A stretch of DNA of 64,000 nt from Lophius americanus (taxonomy: Eukaryota > Chordata > Actinopteri > Lophiiformes > Lophiidae): assembly GCA_037951165.1 (NCBI GenBank), contig JBBDHG010000008.1, positions 902,501 through 966,500 of the forward strand. Reading direction: 5' to 3'. The notes under the pieces are model-generated. The model did not search any database. It had not been told where the DNA came from and worked only from the letters and a program-made list of their open reading frames with translations. Position 1 is the stretch's first letter. Each line of letters begins with the position of its first letter. Shown one piece after another: positions 23,890 through 34,114 of the stretch. The position numbers were made by a program, and so were the translations under genes.

Positions 23890-24195
23890 AATTTTAGTGC
23901 TGAAGGTGGCAGAATCGAGGATGTTCTGATGTTCTCTGGGAGCGAGGAGGATCGAGAGGATAAGAAAGGAGACATCAGAGGGACAGTCCAGGCTAGACGT
24001 CCTGGAGACAAAGTCAGAGAGGACAGATTGAGATGGTTCTGACCCGTGAAGAGGAGGGATAGTGGATCTACTGGTAGAAGGATGCTGGAGATGGAGCTGC
24101 AACGCAGGAGAAAAAAGGAAAAGAGGAGGTTTTGGATGTGATGAAAGAGGACATGCAGAGGAATGAGCGAGATGGAGATGCAATAAAGATAATGG
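23890..24195 (+). mobile_element. Non-LTR retrotransposon relic, C-terminal coding end
   Basis: In the plus strand the frame reads R-L-R-W-F, stop, P-V-K-R-R-D-S-G-S-T-G-R-R-M-L-E-M-E-L, then a basic stretch and a GATGTGATGAAAGAGGACAT block. This matches the C-terminus of a common fish LINE, where R-L-R-W-x-G-H-V-x-R and G-R-P-x-R-R-F-x-D precede the end. The TGA inside the conserved stretch shows it is dead. 34880-35125 is a second copy with the same stop. Confidence 0.75.
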
Positions 24196-24239
24196 TCTAA
24201 TTTTCCAATCAAACCTTTAAAAAAAAATCGTCTTTCAAA

Positions 24240-24560
24240 TTAAGAATTCATGAAATCGAATCCCAACCCATTGTGTTGGGCTCCCTGGCACCTGTTTTCC
24301 TCTGCCACGCTTCACCCTCCACGTACGTCAGGCTGAACTCAGCTCAACTTAAAGTATTACCGAGTCACTGATCTGTCTCCAGCGGCTGAGCTGCCGCTTC
24401 ACGCTCCGTCTCTCCTCGTACTCCTGCGCTCGTATGATATGCATAAGTGCCTGTCGCTTTGTCTCATGATGTCACCGCTGGTAAGAGCACCCGGTCTGAC
24501 TCAGGAGCGATATTTAACACCGGAGAGGGTGCAGGATGTGTCGACAGGAAAGAGAGACGA
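24240..24560. promoter_or_regulatory. Candidate conserved non-coding element
   Basis: Unique-looking and non-coding. The core 24425-24500 (CTCGTATGATATGCATAAGT, TTGTCTCATGATGTCACC) has POU- and bZIP-like words. Inference from texture. Confidence 0.2.
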
Positions 24561-24608
24561 CAAAAGGTGAAGCTTTGAAAGTCAACATCTTTACTTAGGT
24601 CATGTGTT

Positions 24609-24626
24609 GGGGGGGGGGGGGGGGGG
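24609..24626 (+). repeat. G18 homopolymer
   Basis: Eighteen consecutive G residues. Possible quadruplex former and a likely assembly weak point. Confidence 0.95.
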
Positions 24627-24677
24627 CAGGGTTCCACTTTGTGTCAAGTTAATCAAAACTTGATTACCACAAGAAAA

Positions 24678-25215
24678 CTGGACCTATGCTGTTGTCACCC
24701 ACAACAAGGGTATATCCCTTAAAAGTCCCCCATCCCTGTGTTTTTTTTGTGATAAAGCTCCCCCTAGTGAGTAAAATATGAACTATTAGAGTAAATCACA
24801 CCATATGAAAGATATCATCCTCCAGTCGCATCATATTCACCAGGTTTGGACTGAATCGGACCAACGGTTGAGAAATTCTGACGTATGTAGATGAAGCCCC
24901 TCCTTACTGTTAGAAATATACAACCAAACATTCCCTAAAACACTCCAGTTCTTCCTCGCACTGAGGTCTAAGTGGGTCTAAAATTTGAAAAAGATCCATG
25001 ATACAATTTTTGAGTTATCTTGCTAACATGAAGTTTCTTTCTTAGCAGGAAAGTTATGGAGGTAAAACTCCACATAGTGTCGGAAACTTTCTTTGCCCTA
25101 ATCAATCCACTTCTTCCTCGCACTAAAGACTAAGTGAGATCTGAAATGGTGCATGAAATTGTTTTTGGAGTTATTGCGTTAAAACAAAGCATCTGAGGCG
25201 GCGGTGGCGGCGATG
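24678..25215 (-). mobile_element. R2 copy with 3' hairpin end, antisense
   Basis: Read on the minus strand it ends with the R2 block, then TTGTTGT GGGT GACAACAG (about 24706-24687), CATAGGT and CCAG/TTTT at 24681-24678. Upstream modules in order: AGTGAGTAAAATATGAACTA, GATGAAGCCCCTCC, CAGTTCTTCCTCGCACTGAG, a second CACATAGTGTCGGAAAC module and GCATCTGAGGCGGCGG. At least two internal module repeats. Confidence 0.8.
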
Positions 25216-25920
25216 ATGATGACAAAAATGAAGACAGCTGCAGAAATCCGCCCACAGGAAGTACACCAAACTGAAACTGACAGATTAGCCGTTAGTGTTA
25301 GTTCCGTCAGAATGATTGGGATGACACGCTGGGCACTTCCTCTCGCTATAAGTTACATCCTAATCGCTTCTTTTGTAGGTGTGGGATCACAAATACATTT
25401 GAAAAACGTCTTCCGCTGAAAGTTCTCCCTAAGTTAAATATTAAATGATCGTGTGGGAACAGCGTCAGACTCACTCACAGGCTAACAGGTGGAACCCAGT
25501 CTGGAGGGCAGGTTCTGGTTGTCGTACCTCATCAAGCCACTTTTTTCTCACACCTTTTTACTGTCAAGTCTTCTGACGCACATCCCTTGTCGATTGAGAC
25601 CTCCTGCCGTGTTTCCCTGCCATGCCGTGTCTTGTTTTTCCCCACCTTATATCACGTTTTATCTGTGTTCCACTTCCCCTCTGTGCCAGTATTCATTTGA
25701 GTTACCTTACCAGCATCTTCATCTAAAGGAACCATTTATACGCTTTTCACATAAAACAGTCAGGTTTTTTTTCTTTTTCTTTGTATTTCTCTTTATTTTA
25801 TATAATTTTCCTATTTAAAATCAATGGAAGTTAAAATAGGACTGCAGTTTATAACTGGAAAAAAAATTCTCGTGACATTTTGTCTGAAAATTTCAAAAAC
25901 AGCAATTTTCATCTTTTTTG
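25216..25920. other. No recognised feature
   Basis: A 109-codon frame at 25489-25818 is Phe/Leu-rich with no domain and lies in T-rich DNA. No known repeat. Confidence 0.3.
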
Positions 25921-25921
25921 G

Positions 25922-26280
25922 GGGGCATATTTTAGCATATGAAGACTAACTGAACAGAATTGTGTAACTTGACACGACCAAAAAAGTCTATTAAAGGTCA
26001 TAAAATGAACATCTTTTATCAAACAGGTGAGGTTGTAAATAAAAAAAATTGACTACTTTCCATGAAATCCAAAGTTGCAGATTAACTTTTGCCGTCATTA
26101 GGATACATATAATGTTAATTCCCCGGGAAATTATTTCATGTATATGATTTCTTTTTACTGTTTAAAAACAAGCGCTACCAAACAATTTCCTATTTTATGG
26201 TAAATTCAGTGTCCAGATTAATAAACGCCCCTAATAGATAGATGATACGTAGATATTATGAAATATGCACAAAATAAATT
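25922..26280 (-). mobile_element. LINE relic, same family as 3696-4135
   Basis: AACTTGACACGACCAAAAAAGTCT and the distal block ATTTCxTxTATGATTTCTTTTT, CTGTTTAAAAACA, ATTTxxTGGTAAATTCAGTG align by eye with 3890-4110. The G-V-P-Q-G block itself is missing here. Confidence 0.5.
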
Positions 26281-26295
26281 CACCGTGGATTTTTC

Positions 26296-26548
26296 TTAAG
26301 AAAGAAGAAAGAAAGAAACAATCCTTTATTAGTCACATAGTCATACAGTACAACATAGTGAAATTACTTCTCTGCATTTGACCCATCCCTGAGGGAGCAG
26401 TGGGCAGCCCCTCGTGGAGCGCCCGGGGAGCTAAGGATTCAGGGTCTTGCTCAAGGACCCTACGACAAGTAGACCCTGGTGGGATTCGAACCGGCTACCT
26501 TCCGATTGGGAGACGGCCGCTCTACCCACTGAGCCACAGCCGCCCCAT
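26296..26548 (-). mobile_element. tRNA-derived SINE (fish type), antisense
   Basis: On the minus strand, 26546-26474 is a tRNA-like head: box A within TGGCTCAGTGGGTAGAGC and box B GGTTCGAATCCC (26492-26481). The body contains CTTGAGCAAGACCCTGAATC, GCTGCCCACTGCTCCCTCAG, GGATGGGTCAAATGCAGAGA and AATTTCACTATGTTG. It ends in a TTTC-type tail at 26319-26298. Close to full length. The head is not a functional tRNA gene because the acceptor arms do not pair and it continues into the SINE body. Confidence 0.92.
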
Positions 26549-26594
26549 TAATGAAGACATTGAAGAACAATCAGCGAACGAAGCAGCATGAAAT

Positions 26595-26745
26595 ACATGC
26601 CTCTGTAGTCTGGATACCATTGGTGTTGGTGGTGGCTGATGACTCTGCTGAGGCTGATGGATCTCTGAGGATTTGGTGGAGATGTGGAGGTGGAGGGCAT
26701 TTGAACCAGCAGCATTAAAGAACTAGATAAGAGAGAGAACACTAA
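26595..26745 (+). mobile_element. Interspersed repeat R3, copy B, first part
   Basis: Same landmarks as copy A at 9545-9945: GTCTGGATA, GGTGGTGGCTGATGACTCTG, CTGAGGCTGATGGA, GTGGAGATGTGGAGG, GAACCAGCAGC. It stops where R1 copy C begins and appears to resume at 27685. Confidence 0.65.
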
Positions 26746-26754
26746 CAGAATAGT

Positions 26755-27640
26755 TTGTTCCCATCTGTTTCTTCAATTTCATTTTCTTCTCTCCACGGCG
26801 GCTTCCAGTGAACCGTCAGAGCGAAAGCCTCTGGCTGTTAAAATAACCGGGATGATTTTGTTGATTGTCCTATATTTTAACCAGCCAGATTTCAAAGTCC
26901 TCATATCGGGGCGTATTCTTTAACAAACTAAAGTATTCTAGGTAGGCTTGGGCGTGTTCTTAAGGTGGGCTGGTCCTGCGTCAGTATTACATATGAGGAA
27001 GGAGCTTCATTCATATCCTCTGCTCCGGCTGAGCGCTCATTTCCAAGCAATTTAAACTTTTTGGAGAATAGGACCGCCATGCCAATGGAAAAGGGAACTG
27101 AAACACACCGGTGTCCTTTATGGCCGTCTTATTGAACTATATGGGGTCTAATGTTTTAAGAATCCCAAATATCTATTGATTATTCCTTTCTGTAGATGGT
27201 TGCTGCCGTTGTGGTACGAATGAGGTTGATTATCAGTTGTCTGGTGCTACCAATGTGCCTTTGGGCTTGTTTGATTATGCTAGTACCTTGGCTGGAGTCT
27301 TGGAGGAAATGCCATTGAATCCCAATCCTACTTTATGCCAGTTTTGCTTCTTTTGGTGGTCCTATGAGTAAATGTGACTGTGGCGGTTGAGAGTTGATTA
27401 GTTAGTCATGACATGCGTCCTCGATGGTTTCAGTGTGTGTCTATGCAGTTAGTGTTTATCCCTCATAGCTGTTGAGCCGCATTTTGAAACTTTTTTCCAC
27501 TAGATTAAGGTTCTGGTCTCTTTGAATCTGGGCTGGTTACGTAGTCTGACAACAACCAGTAGATGTAGATGTCACTGAGGAGTTTTTTTGGGCTGCTTAA
27601 TCGCGGAAAGCCCCCGTGGGAACCAACGGTCTGCTTCATT
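26755..27640 (+). mobile_element. Interspersed repeat R1, copy C
   Basis: Starts with TAGTTTGTTCCCATC, then TTTTGTTGATTGTCCTATAT, AACCAGCCAGATTT, GGAAAAGGGA, GCTGCCGTTGTGGTACGAAT, GTCTGGTGCTACCAATGTGC, CTTTGGGC, CTTGGCTGGAGTCTTGGAGG and TCTCTTTGAATCTGG. Collinear with copy A (2105-3125). Flanked by the two halves of R3, which suggests insertion into it. Confidence 0.75.
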
Positions 27641-27684
27641 TTACACTGACGCTAAGGCCTTAGCATGTATGAAATTTGAGGTTA

Positions 27685-27755
27685 ATAATGCGGAATGAGC
27701 GGTGACTGTGGCCCGAGTGTGCAAAAGGATAGTCTTCCTGACTGAACTCTTGGTC
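27685..27755 (+). mobile_element. R3, copy B, tail part
   Basis: CGGTGACTGTGGCCCGAGTG, TGCAAAAGGATAGTCTTCCT and GACTGAACTC match 9892-9942 of copy A. Confidence 0.65.
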
Positions 27756-28855
27756 GTTGAGCGAACTTAAAACAGGTGAACTTTTGAAACAAAGCACTGA
27801 TTGACTAATCTTCTGAAAAAGTTTCGTCACTTTTATAAATGTAAGCAATAATAACAGCGCCGGTAACTTTCGCCTGCCCGCTGATGGTTCCGACCCCCAG
27901 AACCTCGAATGCATTATGCAACCCTCTGTGCTGACAGCTGAGCTAGTTGCAGTAGCAGATATCACACGGGGCCCGGACTTCATTTCTGAGGCTAATTTAT
28001 GACGAATCTTCCTGTTTCTTTGGAGTAACATAACAAAAAAAAAAAAACCTTGTTGATTTTTGGAGTATTTTAATATTCAGAAATCATCCGACTTCAGAAC
28101 CTTGTTTGTTTGCACTCATAGCAAATACATGTATTTTTCTACATTTCCGTCATTAATAAGAGATCGGAAAAGTAGTTTGAATATTGCCTCTTAAAAAAGT
28201 CCCTTCTCTCTGTCGGAATAAAGCAAATAGCAGAAGCTGGAGAGAGGCCTAGGGCCTTCAAGGATTCCCACTCCTTAAGGTAACAGTGAATAATGCATAT
28301 TATTGGATTTTGCAGAGGCAAATATCATAAATCAAATATATATGATTCAACAATCCTTGGCAGGGACACAAATGGATTAAAGAAATGCTAAAAAAAATAT
28401 GGTATCAGTGGAATTTTATGCCATTACTTGCAGATATAATATACGATGTTATATAAAATGTCATTGTTCCTCCTCTTCCTCGCCTGAAAACAGAACATTA
28501 TTCTGTCTGCAGGGAGGAAATGGAAACATATCAGCGGGCTTTGGGCCAGGCTATGTCATTTATTTGTTTATTCTTCTAAATCTGACTGAAGGAATGAAAC
28601 AGGAAGATTACCGAAGCATGACCACATTCTCCACCGTCTCTCCAATCCCCAAAGACTGTCCTGATTTATCCTCGTATCCTCATATCGCCGGGATATTAGG
28701 ATTGGAAGATCGGTAAACCCGGCCATTATAAGAAACGGTACTGTTTGTGTCACCGCTCTTCAAATATGGCCTCAATAAGTTCCTGAAGTTAGCTTAGAAG
28801 TTGTGTCAGAGAACTCCTGTTTCTATCAACGCATGTAAACTCCTTTAAACAAAGG
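27756..28855. promoter_or_regulatory. Unique-looking DNA with candidate conserved segments
   Basis: No repeat and no convincing gene. Three sub-stretches stand out: 27885-28020 (CGAATGCATTATGCAACCC), 28180-28320 (GTGAATAATGCATATTATTG, GATTTTGCAGAGGCAAAT) and 28500-28600 (GGGAGGAAATGGAAACATAT, CAGGCTATGTCATTTATTTG). The 105-codon frame at 28399-28716 and 123-codon frame at 28031-27660 show no domain. Confidence 0.2.
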
Positions 28856-28859
28856 AGTC

Positions 28860-29085
28860 AGCAAACGTTTATCCCCAAAAGCCCCATATCCCCTGCGTTG
28901 TACACGCACTCCCACCGATTGAACTCCCTCAACTCAAATGTGTGCAACTGACGGCTCCAAAAATCGATCCAGTACTTCCTCGCACTACGGTCTATATAAA
29001 ATTCCAATTTGGAAAGGATCCATGAAGCAGTTTTCGAGCTTTCACGTTAACACAAAGCATCTGGAGCGGACAAGCCAATCAGGGG
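28860..29085 (-). mobile_element. R2 fragment, antisense
   Basis: Has the R2 end block in reverse (CCCATATCCCCTGCGTTGTA, CACGCACTCCCACCGATTGA, ACTCCCTCAACTCAAAT), then ATCGATCCAGTACTTCCTCG, CACTACGGTCTAT and GCATCTGGAGCGG. The terminal hairpin is lost. Confidence 0.7.
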
Positions 29086-29631
29086 TCCCTAACATCCATT
29101 AATAATCGCACTGACACAAATTGTCCCTCATTCTATGTGAAGTTTTTCAGCGATAACCTTTCCTGGGTTACAATCTACTAAAAAAAGCCTGAATGTAAAC
29201 TCTTAAAAGCTTTGCCGCATTCTCCGTGTTGCTTCTTTTTTTCCTTTTAACAGTCAACCCCGGTGCTAACAAGCCTTTATGAATTATAAGTGGAGCACAT
29301 TACGTGCTAATTTCTCCAGAGGTAGCTGCTAGCAGCCTCTGCGTGAGGCCCTTTCCACGCCTCCCTCTTCCTCCGCACGAAACCGAGCAGAACATTTCTC
29401 CGTCTGCTGCTGCAGCTTATATTTTCATGCCCAGTCAAGCATCCTTCAGAGGAAGTCTGAGTCGTTCTCGGCGTTTTGAAGCCTTGGGTTTTTTTTTTCT
29501 TTCCCAACAAGGACGAGCCTTAACTGCCACAGCTGTGCAGCTTCTTACTCAGTCAGATCCTCCGACGCTTTACTCTGTGAATGTGGCTCTCGAGCTGCAG
29601 CCACTCACGTCGTGACAGCATGTCCGACCCG
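29086..29631. other. Unique-looking DNA
   Basis: 29255-29440 is non-repetitive, with ATGAATTATAAGTGGAGCAC and ACGTGCTAATTTCTCC. It could be a conserved non-coding element or nothing. A 103-codon frame at 29304-29615 shows no domain. Confidence 0.2.
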
Positions 29632-29945
29632 TTTTCAGGAGGGGGTTGCACATGCATGTATGCATGCATGAACGTACATAACCCACGAAGAAAACACTCA
29701 CAGATAAAACCAAATCAGCACCACTGCTACAAAAATGTACTCCCACTGCAGCAGGGTACCTACGACCCCCCGCTGGAGAGAGAGAGACGTGTTCATTCTC
29801 AGCCTTTAGACCGGATCTGTTTCTTCGAAAGTTGCTTTTAAACGGAAATAACTTCCAACGGCGCTGTTTTTTTTACACCAATGGCTCCTTCCGGAATCTC
29901 GGATCCAGCAGGATCATTAGATTCTTACAATGTCCCTCCGACAGA
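29632..29945 (+). repeat. Repeat R4, first copy
   Basis: Closely related to 32128-32372 in the same orientation: CACTGCTACAAAAA, CTACTCCCACTGCAGCAGGG TACC, GCTGGAGAGAGA, TTCTCAGCCTTTAGACCGGA, AAACGGAAATAACT, CCTTCCGGAATCT, GATCCAGCAGGATCATTA. It includes a 20-bp ATGCATG-type palindromic run at 29651-29670. No conserved reading frame between copies. Confidence 0.8.
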
Positions 29946-30260
29946 CAACATATATCAATTTCATTTAAAATCCTGTCTCGTACAAACCTTTATGGACGAT
30001 ATCTCCAACTTCGTTTGGATCAGTCAGAACATCTATTTGTAGATGCCTACTGTGACATTTTGACAAGTGGGAATTCCAGTTCAAGTTACCTATAAAGTCA
30101 TTCTGAGTCGTCAAAAGGTATTTTAGGATATCTAAAAAGTTTTATGTAGATATTTTGAAATGAGGTGGATTAGAGAATTCTTGAATTGGAGTTTGGACTG
30201 GTCAGAATTCAAACGAACCTTCATCGTCCCTTTGACGAAGTAGTCCACTGCGAACTACCG
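29946..30260. other. Spacer, nothing recognised
   Basis: AT-rich sequence without a frame of note. Confidence 0.3.
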
Positions 30261-30264
30261 TCAT

Positions 30265-30885
30265 GATGGAGAGCATTGAGCAGCATGTCGTGACAAATGG
30301 AAACTGGACTTTGTGTACCGACTGTTCCGCTGATGATGCCATTTGTGCCATCGTCGCATCTTTGAAAGCAAAGAAATACTATCGTGATGCTGGGTTGTTA
30401 AGTCATGGCGTAATGTCACAAAAGATTATCATCTCTACAACATGCCAAAACCTACTTTTGGTAAAAATTTCATGCGGATTCCTGCTTTTATTTATGAGTT
30501 ATTGCCAAAATAAATTTCCCCAAGTGCCTGATCTCGCAACAGTTTAAGAAAACATTATTGTGATGTCACGTCGTGAGGTCATGGAGTAACGTCAACAACT
30601 TGTAATCATCTCTAGAACATGGCAAAACCTATATCTGGGTAACATTTCATGTAGATCCGTACATTAATTTATGAGTTATTGGCATAAAAAAACAAACCCC
30701 AGTGTGCCTTATGTCGCAAAACAATTTAAGAAAACTTATTTTGCTTTCACATCGCGGGGTTATTACATAACGTCGCCAAAATATATTAATGTCTAGGATA
30801 TACCAAAAACTACCTCTGGGTAGAATTGCATGCAAATCTGTACATTATTTTTTCAATAATTTAGCTAACAAACAGTAAAAACATA
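30265..30885. repeat. Degenerate tandem array, about 185-bp unit, three units
   Basis: Three consecutive units share GTCATGGxGTAAxGTCxxAAA, ATCATCTCTAxAACATGxCA, AAACCTAxxTxTGGGTAA, ATTTCATGxxGATxCxTxCA, TTTATGAGTTATTGxCA and TCGCAAxxCAxTTTAAGAAAAC in outline. They begin near 30355, 30545 and 30725 and grow more diverged rightward. A degenerate satellite-like or composite repeat with no coding. Confidence 0.75.
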
Positions 30886-32127
30886 ACCTTACTGGAGGAA
30901 GTATTGAATGACCGCCACAGTATGAGTTCTGATTTGTGTCTCCAAACAAATTAAAGGAATTTCTGAAACTAACAGAGGAAGTTCAAAGGCGAGCATAAGA
31001 AGTAACGGCCAACCTGCGTCCGTTCTCCGTAACACACCATCCTGCTCTTTCCTCTCACCTCCACAACAACCAAGAGATAAAGGAAGGCATAATAAAAGCC
31101 TCATGACAACATTAACAATTCATCTGTTACGATAATTCCAATCACAAAATACAGAAAACAGCTGTCTAATTCAAATTTAATAAATGAATGACTGAAAAAA
31201 TACTGATGTCAAACTATAACACCCTTTAATTGCTCCCCGATCTCTCGTTCGATTACTTGGTACAACCTGACAAGCCGACTGACCTCTGCAGAAAACACAC
31301 TTCCAGATTTAGGAGCTTAATGAGAGAGTGATTAGTAGTGTTATCAAAATAAGCACAACAACAACAACAACAACAACAAAAATCTAGAAGGGTCACCCAA
31401 TTCCTAAAGACCGTTTTAATTCAACCGTAATTCAATCTTTAATCGTTAACCAGACAAGAAAATCAGTCAAGTAGAGTTTGTGCACTTACTAAAAATGCTA
31501 TGCGAGTAAATTTATATTTTACAATGTAAATTCTTGTTGCAATGCTAAACATACAAAATAAAATGGGCTATTATTACTATACACCTTGTATTAGCCCAGT
31601 TGTCAGATAAAAACCACGAGTAAAATATATCTTACTTTACATTTCACAAAAACTGGAACCTTTGGAAAACTTCATTAACACTCGGTAACTTTACGTTTAT
31701 TTTTCACGAGTTTATGTCAAATAAATGTCGCAAAATATCACAATATATCGCAACCCTGATTGGTAACCCGTAGCGTCCATCTCCACTGTTTATAGGTGTT
31801 TTTTAAAACATTATCATTGAAACAAACTACTTTTGGCCTCTCTGGTACCTTTGCTCTGCTCAGCATAATAATTGCCAGCATTTAATTTTCTCTAACAAAT
31901 TGGACTTTTTCTATGTTATCAGAAACTTGGTCTTGGTGTTGGTGACCCCTGTTGGAATCTTCACCTCCTAATTTCTCCTTTTTTCAATCAGCACAGGTTA
32001 ATAGGAAGGGCAGGAGAACTCACAGTTGATGAGAAAGACAATTTAAAGAGCTCCCTCATCGCCCCGGATGGCCTCTTATCTTTTTTGAGTCATTGCCCAG
32101 TTTTTCCCGATTAGAGGAACCTGTGAG
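30886..32127. other. No recognised gene; (CAA)n at 31348-31380
   Basis: AT-rich. A short ACAACAACA microsatellite is the only clear feature. The 71-codon minus frame at 31104-30889 begins with a hydrophobic stretch but has no support. Confidence 0.35.
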
Positions 32128-32372
32128 GGTTTTTCAGGAGAGGGTAGCACCTGTATGCAGAAACATTGAAACAAAGAAATTGAACACCGCTGCTACAAAA
32201 ACCTACTCCCACTGCAGCAGGGTACCGACGACCCAGCGCTGGAGAGAGATCTGTTTATTCTCAGCCTTTAGACCGGATCCGTTTCTGAGAAAGTTGGCGT
32301 TAAACGGAAATAACTGATTCCTTCCGGAATCTAAGATCCAGCAGGATCATTATATTCTTAGAATGTCCGGGC
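32128..32372 (+). repeat. Repeat R4, second copy
   Basis: Same block order as 29632-29945, about 2.5 kb downstream in the same orientation. It lacks about 20 bases around the GCTGTTTTTTTTACACC segment of the first copy. Confidence 0.8.
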
Positions 32373-33105
32373 TAATCCAGCAGGTCAGGCTAGCTGCTAT
32401 CAGCTGCATACAACATTCATAACTTGAGGTAAGTCTTGGGAACAAGTGGGGCAAAGGTGATATTTTCATTATCCTATAAGCTCTCTCTATTACAGAAATT
32501 GGAGTTTTAATTTCGGGACTCTTTATTATACATTTTTTTGCTGTCCTGTAACTTTTTTAACCTTAGGACTTGTAAAAATTGTGAAATCTTTAAGCTCGGC
32601 CGCCAAACTGGTGCCCTAAGCACAATTTGGTAAGAGTGAATGTTGTTCAGCATCTTGTTGTACACACACACACACACACACACAGACTGCATAGTGTGCA
32701 TGGGAGGCACCTGCTCTTAGGTCATGTCTTTGTCAGCACTGGTTCAGTAGAACTTGGCCGACCCCTTCACCTTGTTGCGTTATAAACTCTCCGGTTATAT
32801 TGGTATAATCCGGTTCACAGAAAGACACAGACAAAAAAAGAAAAAGAAAGACAAGTTTTACATGTGTGTTTAGCTTTTATGGGACGTACCTTAGTCCTCC
32901 ACAAGGTTTTGTGGAGGAAGTTGACAGAAAAAAAAAAAAAAAAACATAAATCGAAATTGAAGAAATTGTTTTCTAGCTAATGTCATATTCTTCCTCCAAG
33001 TTTCACGAAATCTCTCTAATAGTTTTTTTCCCCGTTATTCTACTTACAAAGAAAGACATTTGTTGACAAATCAACAAATTACAAAATGAAAAGAGATCCT
33101 GAAAT
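32373..33105. other. No recognised gene; CA tract and A run
   Basis: (CA)n at 32661-32684 and an A run at about 32930-32944. Nothing else is supported. Confidence 0.4.
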
Positions 33106-33109
33106 AAAA

Positions 33110-33720
33110 CACATAACCTCCTTGGCACAGGAATATTATTCACTCTTGTTGTTTCTACCCAGAGTTCTGGACCGTAGGAGATTGTTGGAGAGCAGATCAA
33201 CTGGTAAAGTTTCACCAAGCTGCCCACAGTTCCTTTTCAAAGCAAACAGAACCACATCATCTGCAAAAAGCAGATACGCGATTCTATTTCCCCCAAACCG
33301 GACACTGTCGTCACCTCCACAGCACTTTGAGATGCGATCAGTGAATACCAGGAATAGAATAAGAGATTAAGGGTAAGACCCATTGCCTCACCAGGGTTTA
33401 TCTTCCAGAACCAGAGCTATTCGTGGAGTTGAGACCAACTTTATCAAGTCGGTACTGGTCCACCTCCTTCACCAGCTCCGGATCTTTACGCACCAGTTGG
33501 CCAAACCAAGAGTCCGCACACCCAGGTCCCCTCTGCCACCTGCCAGCAGTACTGCTTTGGATCGAAGCCCAAAGTCCATCCCTACAAGTTCTGACCACAC
33601 AGGATGGTATCTCCATGCAGCTTCATCGGTTGGACCCCAGCCCAGCCCCACGGACAATGGCTGGCCAACCAGATGTTTTCCAGTGGCTGGAGCCACGCTC
33701 TACCGACTTCAGGTGAGATG
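33110..33720 (-). mobile_element. RTE/Rex3-like LINE relic, internally deleted, antisense
   Basis: Read on the minus strand: 33490-33425 gives P-E-L-V-K-E-V-D-Q-Y-R-L-D-K-V-G-L, matching the N-terminal endonuclease part of a common fish LINE. Then 33345-33200 gives V-F-T-D-R-I-S-K, with L-L-F-A-D-D-V-V-L-F-A at 33273-33241 (the reverse transcriptase FADD box). Then about 33190-33165 gives S-Y-G-P-E-L-W-V, normally some 80 residues further on. Most of the endonuclease and the reverse transcriptase core between these landmarks are missing. Dead copy. Confidence 0.82.
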
Positions 33721-34114
33721 TCAGAACTCCCGTGAAGTCTATCCATTTGGGTCTTCAAATGTTCTTGTTCTTGCCCGTCTTTGACGTCAGATTTGACAAC
33801 ATATTTTCTGGGCTGTAAAAAGGAAAGAATTGATTAAAAGAAAACGTTCGGGGTTTTTCGGGGTCGCTCGAGGCAGGCAGCGGGCGGTGCCGGACGAGCT
33901 TGTTAAAAACTACCCACAATTTCATAAGGGAGTGAACTGGTTTACAAAATGTTCTCACACTAATAATTTAACAACCGAGGGTGGAAATTATCTATTCGCC
34001 CACTCAAGAACACAGACAAATTATGCAAATTCAACAGGCAAAGTGTAAATTCAAAAGAGCGAGAAAAGCCCAAAAAAAGAGTGAAATGGAGCAAAATTCA
34101 GGAATATACGTTAT
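33721..34114. other. No recognised feature
   Basis: Mixed sequence; frames up to 106 codons without domains. Confidence 0.3.

Noticed and set aside
26474..26546. tRNA gene on the minus strand
   Set aside because: Boxes A and B are present, but the acceptor arms do not pair and the sequence continues into a SINE body with a TTTC tail.
33383..33784. 133-codon plus-strand frame as a gene
   Set aside because: It is antisense to the LINE relic, whose endonuclease motif reads on the opposite strand.
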